Under the pieces are notes generated by a model that did not search any database, was not told where the DNA came from, and saw nothing but the letters and a program-made list of their open reading frames with translations. The position numbers were made by a program, and so were the translations under genes. A DNA stretch of 64,000 bases, taken from assembly GCF_963666525.1 (NCBI RefSeq), contig NZ_OY762905.1:1966001-2030000 (forward strand). Direction: 5' to 3'. Below, one piece after another: positions 39,509 through 48,867 of this stretch (positions within the stretch are counted from its first letter, which is position 1; each line of letters begins with the position of its first letter). This DNA is from an uncultured Cohaesibacter sp. (GTDB lineage: Bacteria; Pseudomonadota; Alphaproteobacteria; Rhizobiales; Cohaesibacteraceae).

Positions 39509-40873
39509 TCAGTCAGTAGTCAGATTGCCAAGTGATGTGGCAATGGAGAAATTTGCCTCTTCTAGCTTCCTCAGTTCCCGCGCCGTGATGTCAACCGCCT
39601 GTTGCAGTTGTTCTTCACTGTGCGTGGCACTGATGAAAAACCGCAGGCGCGCCGCATGCATTGGCACCGCAGGATAGGTGATCGGGAAGGCATAGATGCC
39701 ATTGTCCATCAGGTTGTTGCTCAGCTTGACGGCTCGCAAGCTGTCGCCAACGATCACCGGCACCACGCAGAATCCGGCGCTGTGCCCGGTATCAAGCCCT
39801 GCTGCCTTCGCCGCCTTCAGAAAGAACTGGCCATTGGACTGCAGCTTTTCCACCCGCCAGGGTTCGCGCTGCATGATTTCCAGTGACTTGGCCCCGGCAA
39901 CCGCAAGCGGGGCCGACAGGCCCACACTATACATGAAGCCAGATGCAAAGAATTTCAAAATGTCGATCAGCACCTGATTGCCGCAGATATAGCCACCACA
40001 ACCGCTCATGGTCTTGCTCATGGTGCCCATCCAGATATCAACCTTGGAGGGATCGACAGCCTTCTGCTCGAACAGGCCCTTGCCCGTTGCGCCCAGCACA
40101 CCCAGGGAATGGGCTTCGTCCACCATCAGCCAGACGCCGAACCGCTCCTTGATCTCAACCAGACGCGCCAGATCCGGCATGTCACCATCCATGGAATAGA
40201 GCCCCTCGACCACGATCATCACCCGATCATGAGCATTGCGGGTCTCTACCAAGATCCGTTCCAGATCGTCAAGGTCATTATGCTTGAAGGATCGCCGCGT
40301 CGCACCGGAAAGCTTGCAGCCCGTCGTCACCGAGTTGTGGCTATAGGCGTCAAACACCACCAGATCCGTCGGCCCGAGCAGCTCACCGATCGTCGAAACG
40401 TTGGTGGCATGGCCGGAAACGAAGACCAGTGCCGCTTCGCTTTGATAGAGCTCGGCCAGTTTCTTTTCCAGTGCACCATGAAACGGGCGTTCACCGGAGG
40501 TCGGACGTGAGCCGGAAACGGAGGTGCCAAAAGCGTCAATGGCATCCTTGGCCGCCTGATGCACCTCGTCTAGGCCATTCAGCCCCAGATAGTCATAGGA
40601 AGCAAAATTGATGAGCTCCTTGCCGTCGACGATTGTCGTCGCACCGGCACGGGTCTCATGCAGAACGAAATAGGGATCCCGTGTCTGTAGCCTTTCGGCC
40701 ATGTCGCGCTGGATAGCAATCTGTTGATAGAGATCCAGAGTCGCAAAGTCGGTCTTCGACAGGTCAACCTTGGCAGAAGCACCCCGTGTTGCAGCCGGCT
40801 TGGAAACGGCCCCCTTGGCCATGGAACGCGAGAGGTTGAGGATGGACTCCCGGTCAAATTGCTTCTTGGACAT
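39509..40873 (-). CDS. rkpG: Alpha-oxoamine synthase (RkpG-like; AONS/serine-palmitoyltransferase family)
   Basis: 454 residues, PLP fold-type I. SYDYLGLNG at the start of the core, FGTSVSGSRPTSGERPFHGALEKKLAEL, VFVSGHATNVSTIG, VDEAHSLGVLGATGKGL, and the Schiff-base Lys in GTMSKTMSGCGGY. The family joins an acyl thioester to an amino acid with loss of CO2. An N-terminal extension of about 60 residues precedes the core, as in RkpG proteins. Start ATG 40873 behind GGAG. It is next to a thioesterase-less PKS, so the acyl donor is probably the PKS-bound chain (inferred). Confidence 0.87.
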   Translation of the reverse strand: MSKKQFDRESILNLSRSMAKGAVSKPAATRGASAKVDLSKTDFATLDLYQQIAIQRDMAERLQTRDPYFVLHETRAGATTIVDGKELINFASYDYLGLNGLDEVHQAAKDAIDAFGTSVSGSRPTSGERPFHGALEKKLAELYQSEAALVFVSGHATNVSTIGELLGPTDLVVFDAYSHNSVTTGCKLSGATRRSFKHNDLDDLERILVETRNAHDRVMIVVEGLYSMDGDMPDLARLVEIKERFGVWLMVDEAHSLGVLGATGKGLFEQKAVDPSKVDIWMGTMSKTMSGCGGYICGNQVLIDILKFFASGFMYSVGLSAPLAVAGAKSLEIMQREPWRVEKLQSNGQFFLKAAKAAGLDTGHSAGFCVVPVIVGDSLRAVKLSNNLMDNGIYAFPITYPAVPMHAARLRFFISATHSEEQLQQAVDITARELRKLEEANFSIATSLGNLTTD

Positions 40874-41053
40874 TCATTGCTCCGTTCTCTTCTATCGGCG
40901 AAGAAGACCTTATTGCATCCACAGACCTTTCCAGCAAACTGCGGCACAGTCGTGTGGCAGCTCTCATGCATCAATGGGGACGATCCTTCGCCCGATCCTT
41001 TAAACCATGGCGAAACGGTATCGGCCAGCAGGAAACAGACGAAACAGACGAAA

Positions 41054-44000
41054 TCACATGCCGCTCTTACGCATTTCCAACAGCTTTTCAGCTGCCTTGG
41101 ATGCCTCGCTGTCACTGCCGATATGCTGATGCAACAGCGTTTCCTCGGTAAAGGACAATTTGCTGTCGGCATCGCCCCGGATTCGTTCCAGCACGCGGGC
41201 AGCAATATCTTCAATCGTCGTCCCGTCGGCGATTGCACCCATCGGGATCTCGATATCCAGTTTCTGCTGGGCTGCTGTCCGCAGCTCCATGCCCATCAGG
41301 CTGTCCATGCCCAGGTCGGTCAGCGACCGCTTGAGGTTGATCTCTTCCACTGGCATGCGGAAGATGACCGCCACCTCATGGGCCAGAATCTTGGCGATCT
41401 CGCCGCGAGCGGCAACATCATCAAGCCCGTCAATCAGGCTGGCAACATCGATCGACTGCTGATCGCGCCGTGAGGACTGCGCCGCTTCCTTGAGCAGCAG
41501 GCCGTAAGCAGGCGTCTTCATGATTGCCAGATTGTCGCGAGCATAGCCCCAGTTCATCGGTGCCAGCGTGAGCGTCGCCGGAGCCTCGCCAACAGGCATC
41601 TTGTCCAGCATCTCGACAAGACGATCCATCGCCTGCCGTGCCTTGAACTCGATACCGCCCGTCGTCTTGGCAAGAATTTCAGCCGTCTGCTTGTCTCTGG
41701 CCAGAATGCCGACATCGGTGATGGCACCCCAGCCAACCGCCAACGCAGGCAGGCCTTGCTGCTGCCGCTTGCGTGCCAGACCATCCATATAGCTGTTTGC
41801 AGCCACATAGTTCGCCTGTCCCGGGTTGCCCATCAGCACGGATACCGACGAGAACAGCCAGAAGTAATCCAGTTCATCGGAACGGGTCAGATGATCAAGA
41901 TTGTTGCTCCCGACCACCTTCGGCATCAGCACCTTGCCGATCTGCGCATCACTCATGTTGGCCAGCAGCACATCATCCAGCACCGCAGCCATATGCATTA
42001 CGCCCTTGATCGGGCGCTCCTTGCGCAACGCCACCAGCAGGGCATCAAGGGCCGCAGCGTCGGACACGTCACATGGCCGCACCTCAAGGGCACAGCCCCG
42101 GACTGCCAGTTTCTTCTGCAGTTTCAGCCCATCCTCGGACATCTTGCCCGAACGGCTCGTCAGCACGATAGAACGCACACCATGATCGGCAAGCCAGAGC
42201 GCAACCTCAAGGCCAAACCCGCCAAGACCGCCAACAAGCACATGGTGCCCCGCGCCATCAACGCGGAAGCCGCCTTCGCTGGCCGGAGAGGCCATCGGCT
42301 CGGGCGCACGCACGACGATCTTGCCGATATGGCCCGAGCGCTGCATGAGACGGAAGGCATCGACAATGTCGGCGCTTTCGAACAGACGGTAAGGCAGTTG
42401 GGTGAACTGCTCGTCGGCAATCAGCCCCGACAATTCCCGGAACAGGCGCTTGGCCCGAGCTGGCTGCTTGTTCAGCAACTGATCGGCATCGATACCGAAA
42501 TAGCTGATGTTGCGACGGAAGGGCCGCAAGCCGATCTGGGTGTTGCCATAGAAGTCGCGCTTGCCCAATTCGAGGAATCGCCCGAACGGCCGCACCAATT
42601 CCAGACTGCGCTCCATCGCCTCGCCGAACAGCGAGTTGAGCACCACATCAACCCCTTCCTGATCCGGTCCATCGGCATCGCGCGTGATCGCCCGCACCTG
42701 ATCGACAAAATCAAGCGAACGGGTGTCCAGCACATGGTCGGCCCCGAGCATCCGCAGGAAGTCGCGCTTCTCGTCATTACCCGCAGTGGCGATGATCCGT
42801 GCCCCGCGCCATTTGGCAATCTGCACGGCGGCCAGACCGACAGCACCGGCAGCACCATGGATGAGGACCCATTCGCCCTCTTCAAGCCGGGCCAGATAAT
42901 GCAGCGCATAATAGCTCGTCAGGAAGGCAACCGGCATGGTCGCAGCAGCAACCAGATCAACACTTTCGGGCAGCTTCGAAACAGCGCTGTCCATCACCGT
43001 GACATGGGAGGCAAAGCTCGCCGGAGCCAGCGTCATCACCGGATCTCCGATCTTGAGATCGCGCACACCCTTGCCAACAGCAACAATCCGCCCCGAACAT
43101 TCAAAGCCGAGGGTCGGGCCGGCAAAGCCGTCTTCCAGCGCTTCCTCAGGCAACAACCCCTGCGCCCACATCACATCGCGGAAGTTCAGCCCGGCAGCAG
43201 CAACCTCGATCTCGATCTCTCCCTCAGCCGGAGCCTTGCGCCGGGTCGGGATCCACTGCAACCGGTCAAAGGATCCGGTACGCGGATGGTAGAGCTGACA
43301 GGCAGCGTCGGGGTCAGCAGTCCCCTGCCCCGAAACCGGCTTCGGCCAGCCACGGCGAATGCGAACAACGGTCTGCGAGGCCTCACCCAGCAGGACTTCG
43401 CGTTCTTCCCCCGGCACGTCGATCAGCGCACCAAGGCGGGCAACCTGATCCTCAAGCGAGAGACCGGCAGCAAAGTCCACCATGCGCACATCGTGATTTT
43501 CATATTCGTTGCTGACGGTGCGGCCAAACGACCAGACAGAGCTCTGGACCGGATTGACCGGCGCCTCGCCCGGCACCGGATAGCCGCCCGGAGCGACCAC
43601 CCACAGCCGCATGGCAACATCGGATGTCAGGCGCACCAGTTCGGCCAGCATGTGCAACCGCGGCGCAAGGCAATCTATTGCCTCCTTGCAATCGGCAAAG
43701 GCACCAGACACGCAAACCACGTCCAGATGACCATCCCGAGCAGCAGCCCGGATCGCGTCTGCCGCATCAGCAAGCCCCTTGCCAGCCTTGAGATCGACGC
43801 GAGCAACAGCCGTTGCCCCGACTGCCTTTTCCAGAGCTGCCGCGAAGGCCTTTTCGCTCTTGTCCTTGCTTTCCAGCAACAGAATGCAGCTTCTGTGCTC
43901 GCCATCAAGCGCGGGAACCTCAGCCGCGCCCGCCTCTCCAGCATCAGCGACAACAGACGCAGCCTTGGCCGCAGTCAGCAGATAGGCGCCGGACAGGTCG

Positions 44001-47000
44001 GTCTCGCCATCAGCATCAGCGAAAGGCACAAATGTGACAGGACCAAGCCCGGTAGCCTCGATCCAGCCGCGCCAGTCTTCCGCCATGCCATAGCTTGAAA
44101 CAGGGAAGGATGGATCGACAGAACCATCAAACCAGTGCTCGGCAGGGCCGAACACCACATCCTGAAACACATTCGCATCCGACAGGCTCATCAGAATCAG
44201 ACTGTCATCTGCCATAAGAGCAGGCAACGCATCCAGCATGGTCCCGGCCTGATCCACCATCTGCAGCCCATTGGCCGAGACCACCAGATCGAACGGCGCA
44301 AATGCCTCCAGAGCCTCAAGATCGGACTTGAGGGCAACCGCCTCGAAATTGATCGAGTTGGCAAACAGGATACCAAGACGGTCCATCAGCAATTTGTTGG
44401 AATCGGCAGCAACCAGAAGCCCCTTCTTGGCCTCGATCAGCGGCAGCAGTACCTTGGTGAGACGTGCCCCGGCAACACCGAACTCCAGCACGCGCAGCGG
44501 ACGGCCCTCCGGCCATGCAGCCAGAACCCGCTCAAGCGCTGCCATCACCTGATCCACATGGGCTTCAGCCAGAGGGGCTGAACTCAAATGCTGTTCAAAC
44601 AGGTCGTGGGAATAGAGATCCCGCACCAGCGGCTCGCCGCCAAAGCTAGTGTCCATCGTCTTCAGCAGATCCGGCAGACGCATCAGGGCGTGATTGAGCA
44701 TCACGCAATCGGCAGACCAGCGCGGATTTTCGCCAAGCAGTATCTGCAGAACCTGCGCCACCTCCGGCAGCCCACTTTCCCCGGCCAGCACCCAGCCGTC
44801 ATCGGTCGGCGTGGCAAGGCCTGACTGTTCACAGGTCGCGATCAGGGCACCAAAAATCGCTTTGCGATGGGTTGACCGGACCCGGATGTCCTCATCCGCC
44901 TCATCGCCGGAAAGACCCTCCCGCTCGGCAAGCCTTGGCAGGCTGGACTGGCTCAGGGCGAGATCGGCATCCGCAAACTGGCACAGGACGTCATAGGCCC
45001 CCCGCCGACTGGCGGCATGCAGCAGCAACTGGCCGTCTTCCGTCGCCTGACGATCAGCACCAACGGTCTGGCTGACGGATTGCAGGATCGCCGCCATGTC
45101 AGGCCGCGCACTGGAAGCCACCCCCTCCGGCAGGGCCACCGTCAGGGAATCATAATAGTAGGCCAGCCGTTCCAGCCCCTGCCGCTGCACCAGCGCCGAG
45201 GCGCGGAAGCGCCCGTCCCTGAGGGTCGCGACCAGAGACCCATCCTCGCCAAACATGTTGATGTCAGCCTTGATGCCGCGCGAATTGGACCGAAGTACAT
45301 GAATACGGGCCGAGCGAACCGCAACGCCGGAGCGCAGAATGCGCAATCGGCCGAACCGCACCGGAATGAAGGCCATCTTCTCGGAACCCTTCTCAAGGCT
45401 CTCGTAAAGGGTATTCAGACCATGGAAACAGGCGTCGAAATCCAGCGGATGCAATGCGTAGGGCGCAGCCAGTTCTTCCCGTTTGCTCGAAAAGCCATCG
45501 CGCTCGCCAATGACAATTTCAATGAAATCGTCACCGTGGCGCTGACAGTAAGTCATGCGCTGGAAGGCCGGGCCGAAATCCAGCCCGAACTGGCGGGAAA
45601 TGGCATAGATCGCCTCGATTTCCTCTGGCGGGGTGGTCAGAGACAGCGAAGGCGCACAAAGATCATGGTCCGCATATGCGTCCCCTATGTCACCGGGAAT
45701 CTTGGCGACACGACATCTGGCGTGCAATTGCCATTCATCATCGACAAGGCGCGCACGGCTCGAAATCTCGACAACGCCGGATGTCATGTCGAGACGGGTC
45801 AGGATCGAGGTCGACTGATCCGCATTGAGCGGCAGGGCCTGCAACAGGTCCATGTCGCGCAGCTCGACCCGATCCGACTTGAAGCCGACCTGGGCTGCGG
45901 CAAGCGCCATTTCCGCAAAGGCGGCACCGGGCAGAATGACCTTGCCGTCAACCTTGTGATGTTCCAGATAGGGGATCAGAGCCGTATCAAGCTCGGTTGA
46001 CCAGACATGTTCTTCATCGCGGATCTGCGGGCCGAGCAGGGCGTGCGCCGTGACCGCATCATTGAAGATATCGAAGGCCTCGCTGCTCGGGCGAATCTTG
46101 AACGGCTTGAGCTGCCATGGATAGGCAGGCAACGGGGCCAGCAGAGCCTGCTTCTTGCCGAACACCACATCCCGATCAAACGGCAAGCCATTGGCGATGG
46201 CCCGTCCGACCGACAGCAGAACCGGATCGATGGCCTTGTCTTCCTTCTGCAACAGGCTCTCGATGGCAACAACCGTCTGGGCGCGATCGCGCGCGATCTC
46301 GGCTATGTAGCTCTTGAGGATGGGGCGTGGCCCGATTTCGATGAACTGGGTCTGGCCGTCAGCAAACGCAGCCTCGACAGCACCGAGGAAATGCACCGGC
46401 TGCCGCACGTTGTTCCACCAGTATCCCCCCCCCATTTCGCCGCCATCAAGGCGAGTGCCGGTCACGGCAGAATAGAAGGGAATGGTCGCCTTGGTCGGCT
46501 TGATATGTACCAGATCACCCAGCAACCCGTCCCGGATCGGCTCGACCACCGTGGAATGGAAAGGATAGTTGATATCCAGCATCTTGGCCGCAAGGCGTTT
46601 CTTGCGTGCGAACTTGAGGAAGGCTTCCAGCTCTTGCGTCCGCCCGGAGAGGGTAAGGGACTTGTCCGTATTGGTCGCCGAGATCTCGACCCCGTCAAAG
46701 CCTTCCGATGCCAGCAAGGCCTCGGTGTCGGCAACCGAGAGTTTGATGACGGCCATCCTGCCTTCACCGGCAACGGCTTCCTGATGATGCGAGCGCCAGT
46801 AGATGACCTCGACAGCCTGCTTGAGGGTCAGGGCGCCACAGGCCCATCCGGCAGCAACCTCGCCAACCGAATGCCCCATCACCCCGCCAACAGCAAGCCC
46901 GGCAGCCTTGAGAGACTGTGTCAGGGCAACCTGCACCGCAAACAGCAGCGGCTGCGCCACTGACGTCAGCTTGAGATCGTCCTTGAGGGTCTCCTCGAAC

Positions 47001-48760
47001 AGCTTGGCCTTCAGCGACCAGCCCGCAAGCGGCTGGAACAAGGCGTCAACTTCATCAAGTGCAGCTGCAAAAACCGCATTCTGCCGATAAGCGATCTGCC
47101 CCATCCCCGCGAACTGCGAGCCGTTGCCCGAATAGACGAAGACCGGATTGCCGCTTGCCCGCGCGGCGGTCGACTGCACGGTAGCCACGCTCTTTTCGCC
47201 ACGGGCGAACTGGCCAAGGCTGTCGGCAAGAGCCTCCTTGCTGTCACAAACGATGGCCAGACGCTCGTCCAGCAGGGAACGGCGCCAGCCAAAACCATTG
47301 CGCCACCCATCAAGAGACGCAATGCTGGTCACTATGGCCTCTGCCGTCCTTGCAGCCAGAGCTTGCAGGGCATTTTCGGATTTTGCACTCAGCACAAACA
47401 GCCACTGAGCGGTCCCACCATCATTGGCCGCAACGAGCGGCGCAGAAACAGCTCCACCTGCGCCTTTGACCGGACGATGCTCCGAGTCAGAAACCAGCAC
47501 ATGGGCATTGGTGCCGCCAAACCCGAAGTTGTTGATGCCCGCATAACGGATCTTGTCACCGCGTTCGAGAGCGGAATTGTCGCGATTGAGCGCCAGATTG
47601 AGCTCACCGAACGGAATATCCGGGTTCGGGGTCTCGATCCCGAGGCTGGCCGGCAACAGATCATGCTCCAGCGACAGCAGAGACTTCAGCACGCTGACAA
47701 GACCAGAGGCGGGCTCCATATGCCCCAGATTGGATTTGACCGACCCGATCGGCAACGGCTTGTCGCGCTTCTGGCCCAGCACCTGACCAAGCGCAAAGGC
47801 TTCAGCCGGATCTCCCACCCGCGTTCCGGTGCCATGCGCCTCGATGAAGGCCAGAGCATTCGGATCGAGCTTCATGCCCGAATAGATCTGATCCAAAAGG
47901 ACAGACTGATATTCCATGGATGGCAGCGCCACACCGGAGGTGCGGCCATCCGAGTTGATCCCCGAAGCCACAATGCGGCCGTAGCTCTTCTGCACAGCCG
48001 GATCAAAGACATCGCTGCGCTGAAGCACCAACACAACACCGCCTTCGGCCCGCACATAGCCATTGGCATTCTCATCAAAAGGCCGACACAGGCCTTGCGG
48101 CGACAGCATCGAGGCCGCAGAGAAGCCAACGAACGGAAAAGGCGACAGCAGGAGGTTGACCCCAGCGACGATGGCCGTATCGATCTCGCCGGACTGCAGC
48201 CGCTTCATGGCCAGATCCAGCGCCACAAGCGACGACGAACAGGCCGTATCCACGGTGAAGCTCGGGCCGTGCAGATCATAGACATAGGAAATACGGTTGG
48301 AAACCAGCGACAGGGTATTACCGGTCATCATGAAACTGTCAGAACTCGCCGGATCGAAGAAAAAGCGATTCGAGTGATCGCTACCGGAGTTACCGACAAA
48401 TACGCCGATATTCGACCCGGCCACTTCCGATACCGGCAAACCAGCTTCTTCCAGCGCCTCCCAGACCAGCATCAGCAGCAGCCGCTGCTGCGGATCCATC
48501 TGGGTCGCTTCACGTGGAGACAAGGAAAAGACGGCAGGATCAAAGCCCCATACGTCGTCCAGCAGACCAGCACGGAACGTGTAGCTCTTGCCTACCTGGC
48601 CAGATTTGGGATGCAGATAGCGGAAGGTAGAAAAGCGGTCAGACCCCATTTCTCCGATGCTGCATGTTTTCGAGACAAGCAAATCCCAGAACTCAGATAC
48701 ATTGTTCGCCCCGGGAAGACGGCAAGCCCGCCCAATAACTTCTACCCTGTTGTCACTCAT
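41054..48760 (-). CDS. rkpA: Highly reducing type I polyketide/fatty-acid synthase (RkpA-like), KS-AT-DH-(MT)-ER-KR-ACP
   Basis: 2568 residues in one frame. Ketosynthase 1-425 (Cys174 in DTACSSS, His309 in EAHGTGT, His347 in KSNLGH). Acyltransferase about 540-840 (Ser631 in GHSVGE; NYPFHS at 731-736, of malonyl type). Dehydratase about 905-1190 (His935 in HKVDGKVILP; LDFDACFHG). Degenerate methyltransferase-like region about 1400-1600 (VLEFGVAGA). KR structural half about 1620-1800. Enoylreductase about 1825-2150 (HGAAGAVGLAA). KR about 2170-2400 (GGLGGFG, Tyr2318 in GNPGQANYVA). ACP 2455-2530 (Ser2487 in GMDSL). No thioesterase or release domain. Domain order equals RkpA of rhizobial K-antigen loci, thought to make the lipid part of the capsule. 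Confidence 0.93.
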   Translation of the reverse strand: MSDNRVEVIGRACRLPGANNVSEFWDLLVSKTCSIGEMGSDRFSTFRYLHPKSGQVGKSYTFRAGLLDDVWGFDPAVFSLSPREATQMDPQQRLLLMLVWEALEEAGLPVSEVAGSNIGVFVGNSGSDHSNRFFFDPASSDSFMMTGNTLSLVSNRISYVYDLHGPSFTVDTACSSSLVALDLAMKRLQSGEIDTAIVAGVNLLLSPFPFVGFSAASMLSPQGLCRPFDENANGYVRAEGGVVLVLQRSDVFDPAVQKSYGRIVASGINSDGRTSGVALPSMEYQSVLLDQIYSGMKLDPNALAFIEAHGTGTRVGDPAEAFALGQVLGQKRDKPLPIGSVKSNLGHMEPASGLVSVLKSLLSLEHDLLPASLGIETPNPDIPFGELNLALNRDNSALERGDKIRYAGINNFGFGGTNAHVLVSDSEHRPVKGAGGAVSAPLVAANDGGTAQWLFVLSAKSENALQALAARTAEAIVTSIASLDGWRNGFGWRRSLLDERLAIVCDSKEALADSLGQFARGEKSVATVQSTAARASGNPVFVYSGNGSQFAGMGQIAYRQNAVFAAALDEVDALFQPLAGWSLKAKLFEETLKDDLKLTSVAQPLLFAVQVALTQSLKAAGLAVGGVMGHSVGEVAAGWACGALTLKQAVEVIYWRSHHQEAVAGEGRMAVIKLSVADTEALLASEGFDGVEISATNTDKSLTLSGRTQELEAFLKFARKKRLAAKMLDINYPFHSTVVEPIRDGLLGDLVHIKPTKATIPFYSAVTGTRLDGGEMGGGYWWNNVRQPVHFLGAVEAAFADGQTQFIEIGPRPILKSYIAEIARDRAQTVVAIESLLQKEDKAIDPVLLSVGRAIANGLPFDRDVVFGKKQALLAPLPAYPWQLKPFKIRPSSEAFDIFNDAVTAHALLGPQIRDEEHVWSTELDTALIPYLEHHKVDGKVILPGAAFAEMALAAAQVGFKSDRVELRDMDLLQALPLNADQSTSILTRLDMTSGVVEISSRARLVDDEWQLHARCRVAKIPGDIGDAYADHDLCAPSLSLTTPPEEIEAIYAISRQFGLDFGPAFQRMTYCQRHGDDFIEIVIGERDGFSSKREELAAPYALHPLDFDACFHGLNTLYESLEKGSEKMAFIPVRFGRLRILRSGVAVRSARIHVLRSNSRGIKADINMFGEDGSLVATLRDGRFRASALVQRQGLERLAYYYDSLTVALPEGVASSARPDMAAILQSVSQTVGADRQATEDGQLLLHAASRRGAYDVLCQFADADLALSQSSLPRLAEREGLSGDEADEDIRVRSTHRKAIFGALIATCEQSGLATPTDDGWVLAGESGLPEVAQVLQILLGENPRWSADCVMLNHALMRLPDLLKTMDTSFGGEPLVRDLYSHDLFEQHLSSAPLAEAHVDQVMAALERVLAAWPEGRPLRVLEFGVAGARLTKVLLPLIEAKKGLLVAADSNKLLMDRLGILFANSINFEAVALKSDLEALEAFAPFDLVVSANGLQMVDQAGTMLDALPALMADDSLILMSLSDANVFQDVVFGPAEHWFDGSVDPSFPVSSYGMAEDWRGWIEATGLGPVTFVPFADADGETDLSGAYLLTAAKAASVVADAGEAGAAEVPALDGEHRSCILLLESKDKSEKAFAAALEKAVGATAVARVDLKAGKGLADAADAIRAAARDGHLDVVCVSGAFADCKEAIDCLAPRLHMLAELVRLTSDVAMRLWVVAPGGYPVPGEAPVNPVQSSVWSFGRTVSNEYENHDVRMVDFAAGLSLEDQVARLGALIDVPGEEREVLLGEASQTVVRIRRGWPKPVSGQGTADPDAACQLYHPRTGSFDRLQWIPTRRKAPAEGEIEIEVAAAGLNFRDVMWAQGLLPEEALEDGFAGPTLGFECSGRIVAVGKGVRDLKIGDPVMTLAPASFASHVTVMDSAVSKLPESVDLVAAATMPVAFLTSYYALHYLARLEEGEWVLIHGAAGAVGLAAVQIAKWRGARIIATAGNDEKRDFLRMLGADHVLDTRSLDFVDQVRAITRDADGPDQEGVDVVLNSLFGEAMERSLELVRPFGRFLELGKRDFYGNTQIGLRPFRRNISYFGIDADQLLNKQPARAKRLFRELSGLIADEQFTQLPYRLFESADIVDAFRLMQRSGHIGKIVVRAPEPMASPASEGGFRVDGAGHHVLVGGLGGFGLEVALWLADHGVRSIVLTSRSGKMSEDGLKLQKKLAVRGCALEVRPCDVSDAAALDALLVALRKERPIKGVMHMAAVLDDVLLANMSDAQIGKVLMPKVVGSNNLDHLTRSDELDYFWLFSSVSVLMGNPGQANYVAANSYMDGLARKRQQQGLPALAVGWGAITDVGILARDKQTAEILAKTTGGIEFKARQAMDRLVEMLDKMPVGEAPATLTLAPMNWGYARDNLAIMKTPAYGLLLKEAAQSSRRDQQSIDVASLIDGLDDVAARGEIAKILAHEVAVIFRMPVEEINLKRSLTDLGMDSLMGMELRTAAQQKLDIEIPMGAIADGTTIEDIAARVLERIRGDADSKLSFTEETLLHQHIGSDSEASKAAEKLLEMRKSGM

Positions 48761-48809
48761 TGTTATTTCAATTATCTTTCACTGTCATTGTGGCCGCACT
48801 CCATAAGAT

Positions 48810-48830
48810 CAGCGAGAAACGAGCTCGCTG
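48810..48830 (-). promoter_or_regulatory. Small hairpin in the leader of the PKS gene
   Basis: Inverted repeat CAGCGAG / CTCGCTG with a 7-base loop lies about 50 bases upstream of the PKS start, in the 107-base gap after the KpsC-like gene. No T-run follows in the direction of transcription. It could be an attenuator or message-stability element; weak call. Confidence 0.25.
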
Positions 48831-48867
48831 CATAGACGCACGTTACAAAAAAACAAATTCTCCGATA

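Noticed and set aside
41756-44098. 780-residue open frame opposite the PKS
   Set aside because: Antisense shadow of ER/KR-coding DNA, His/Arg-rich, no motif.
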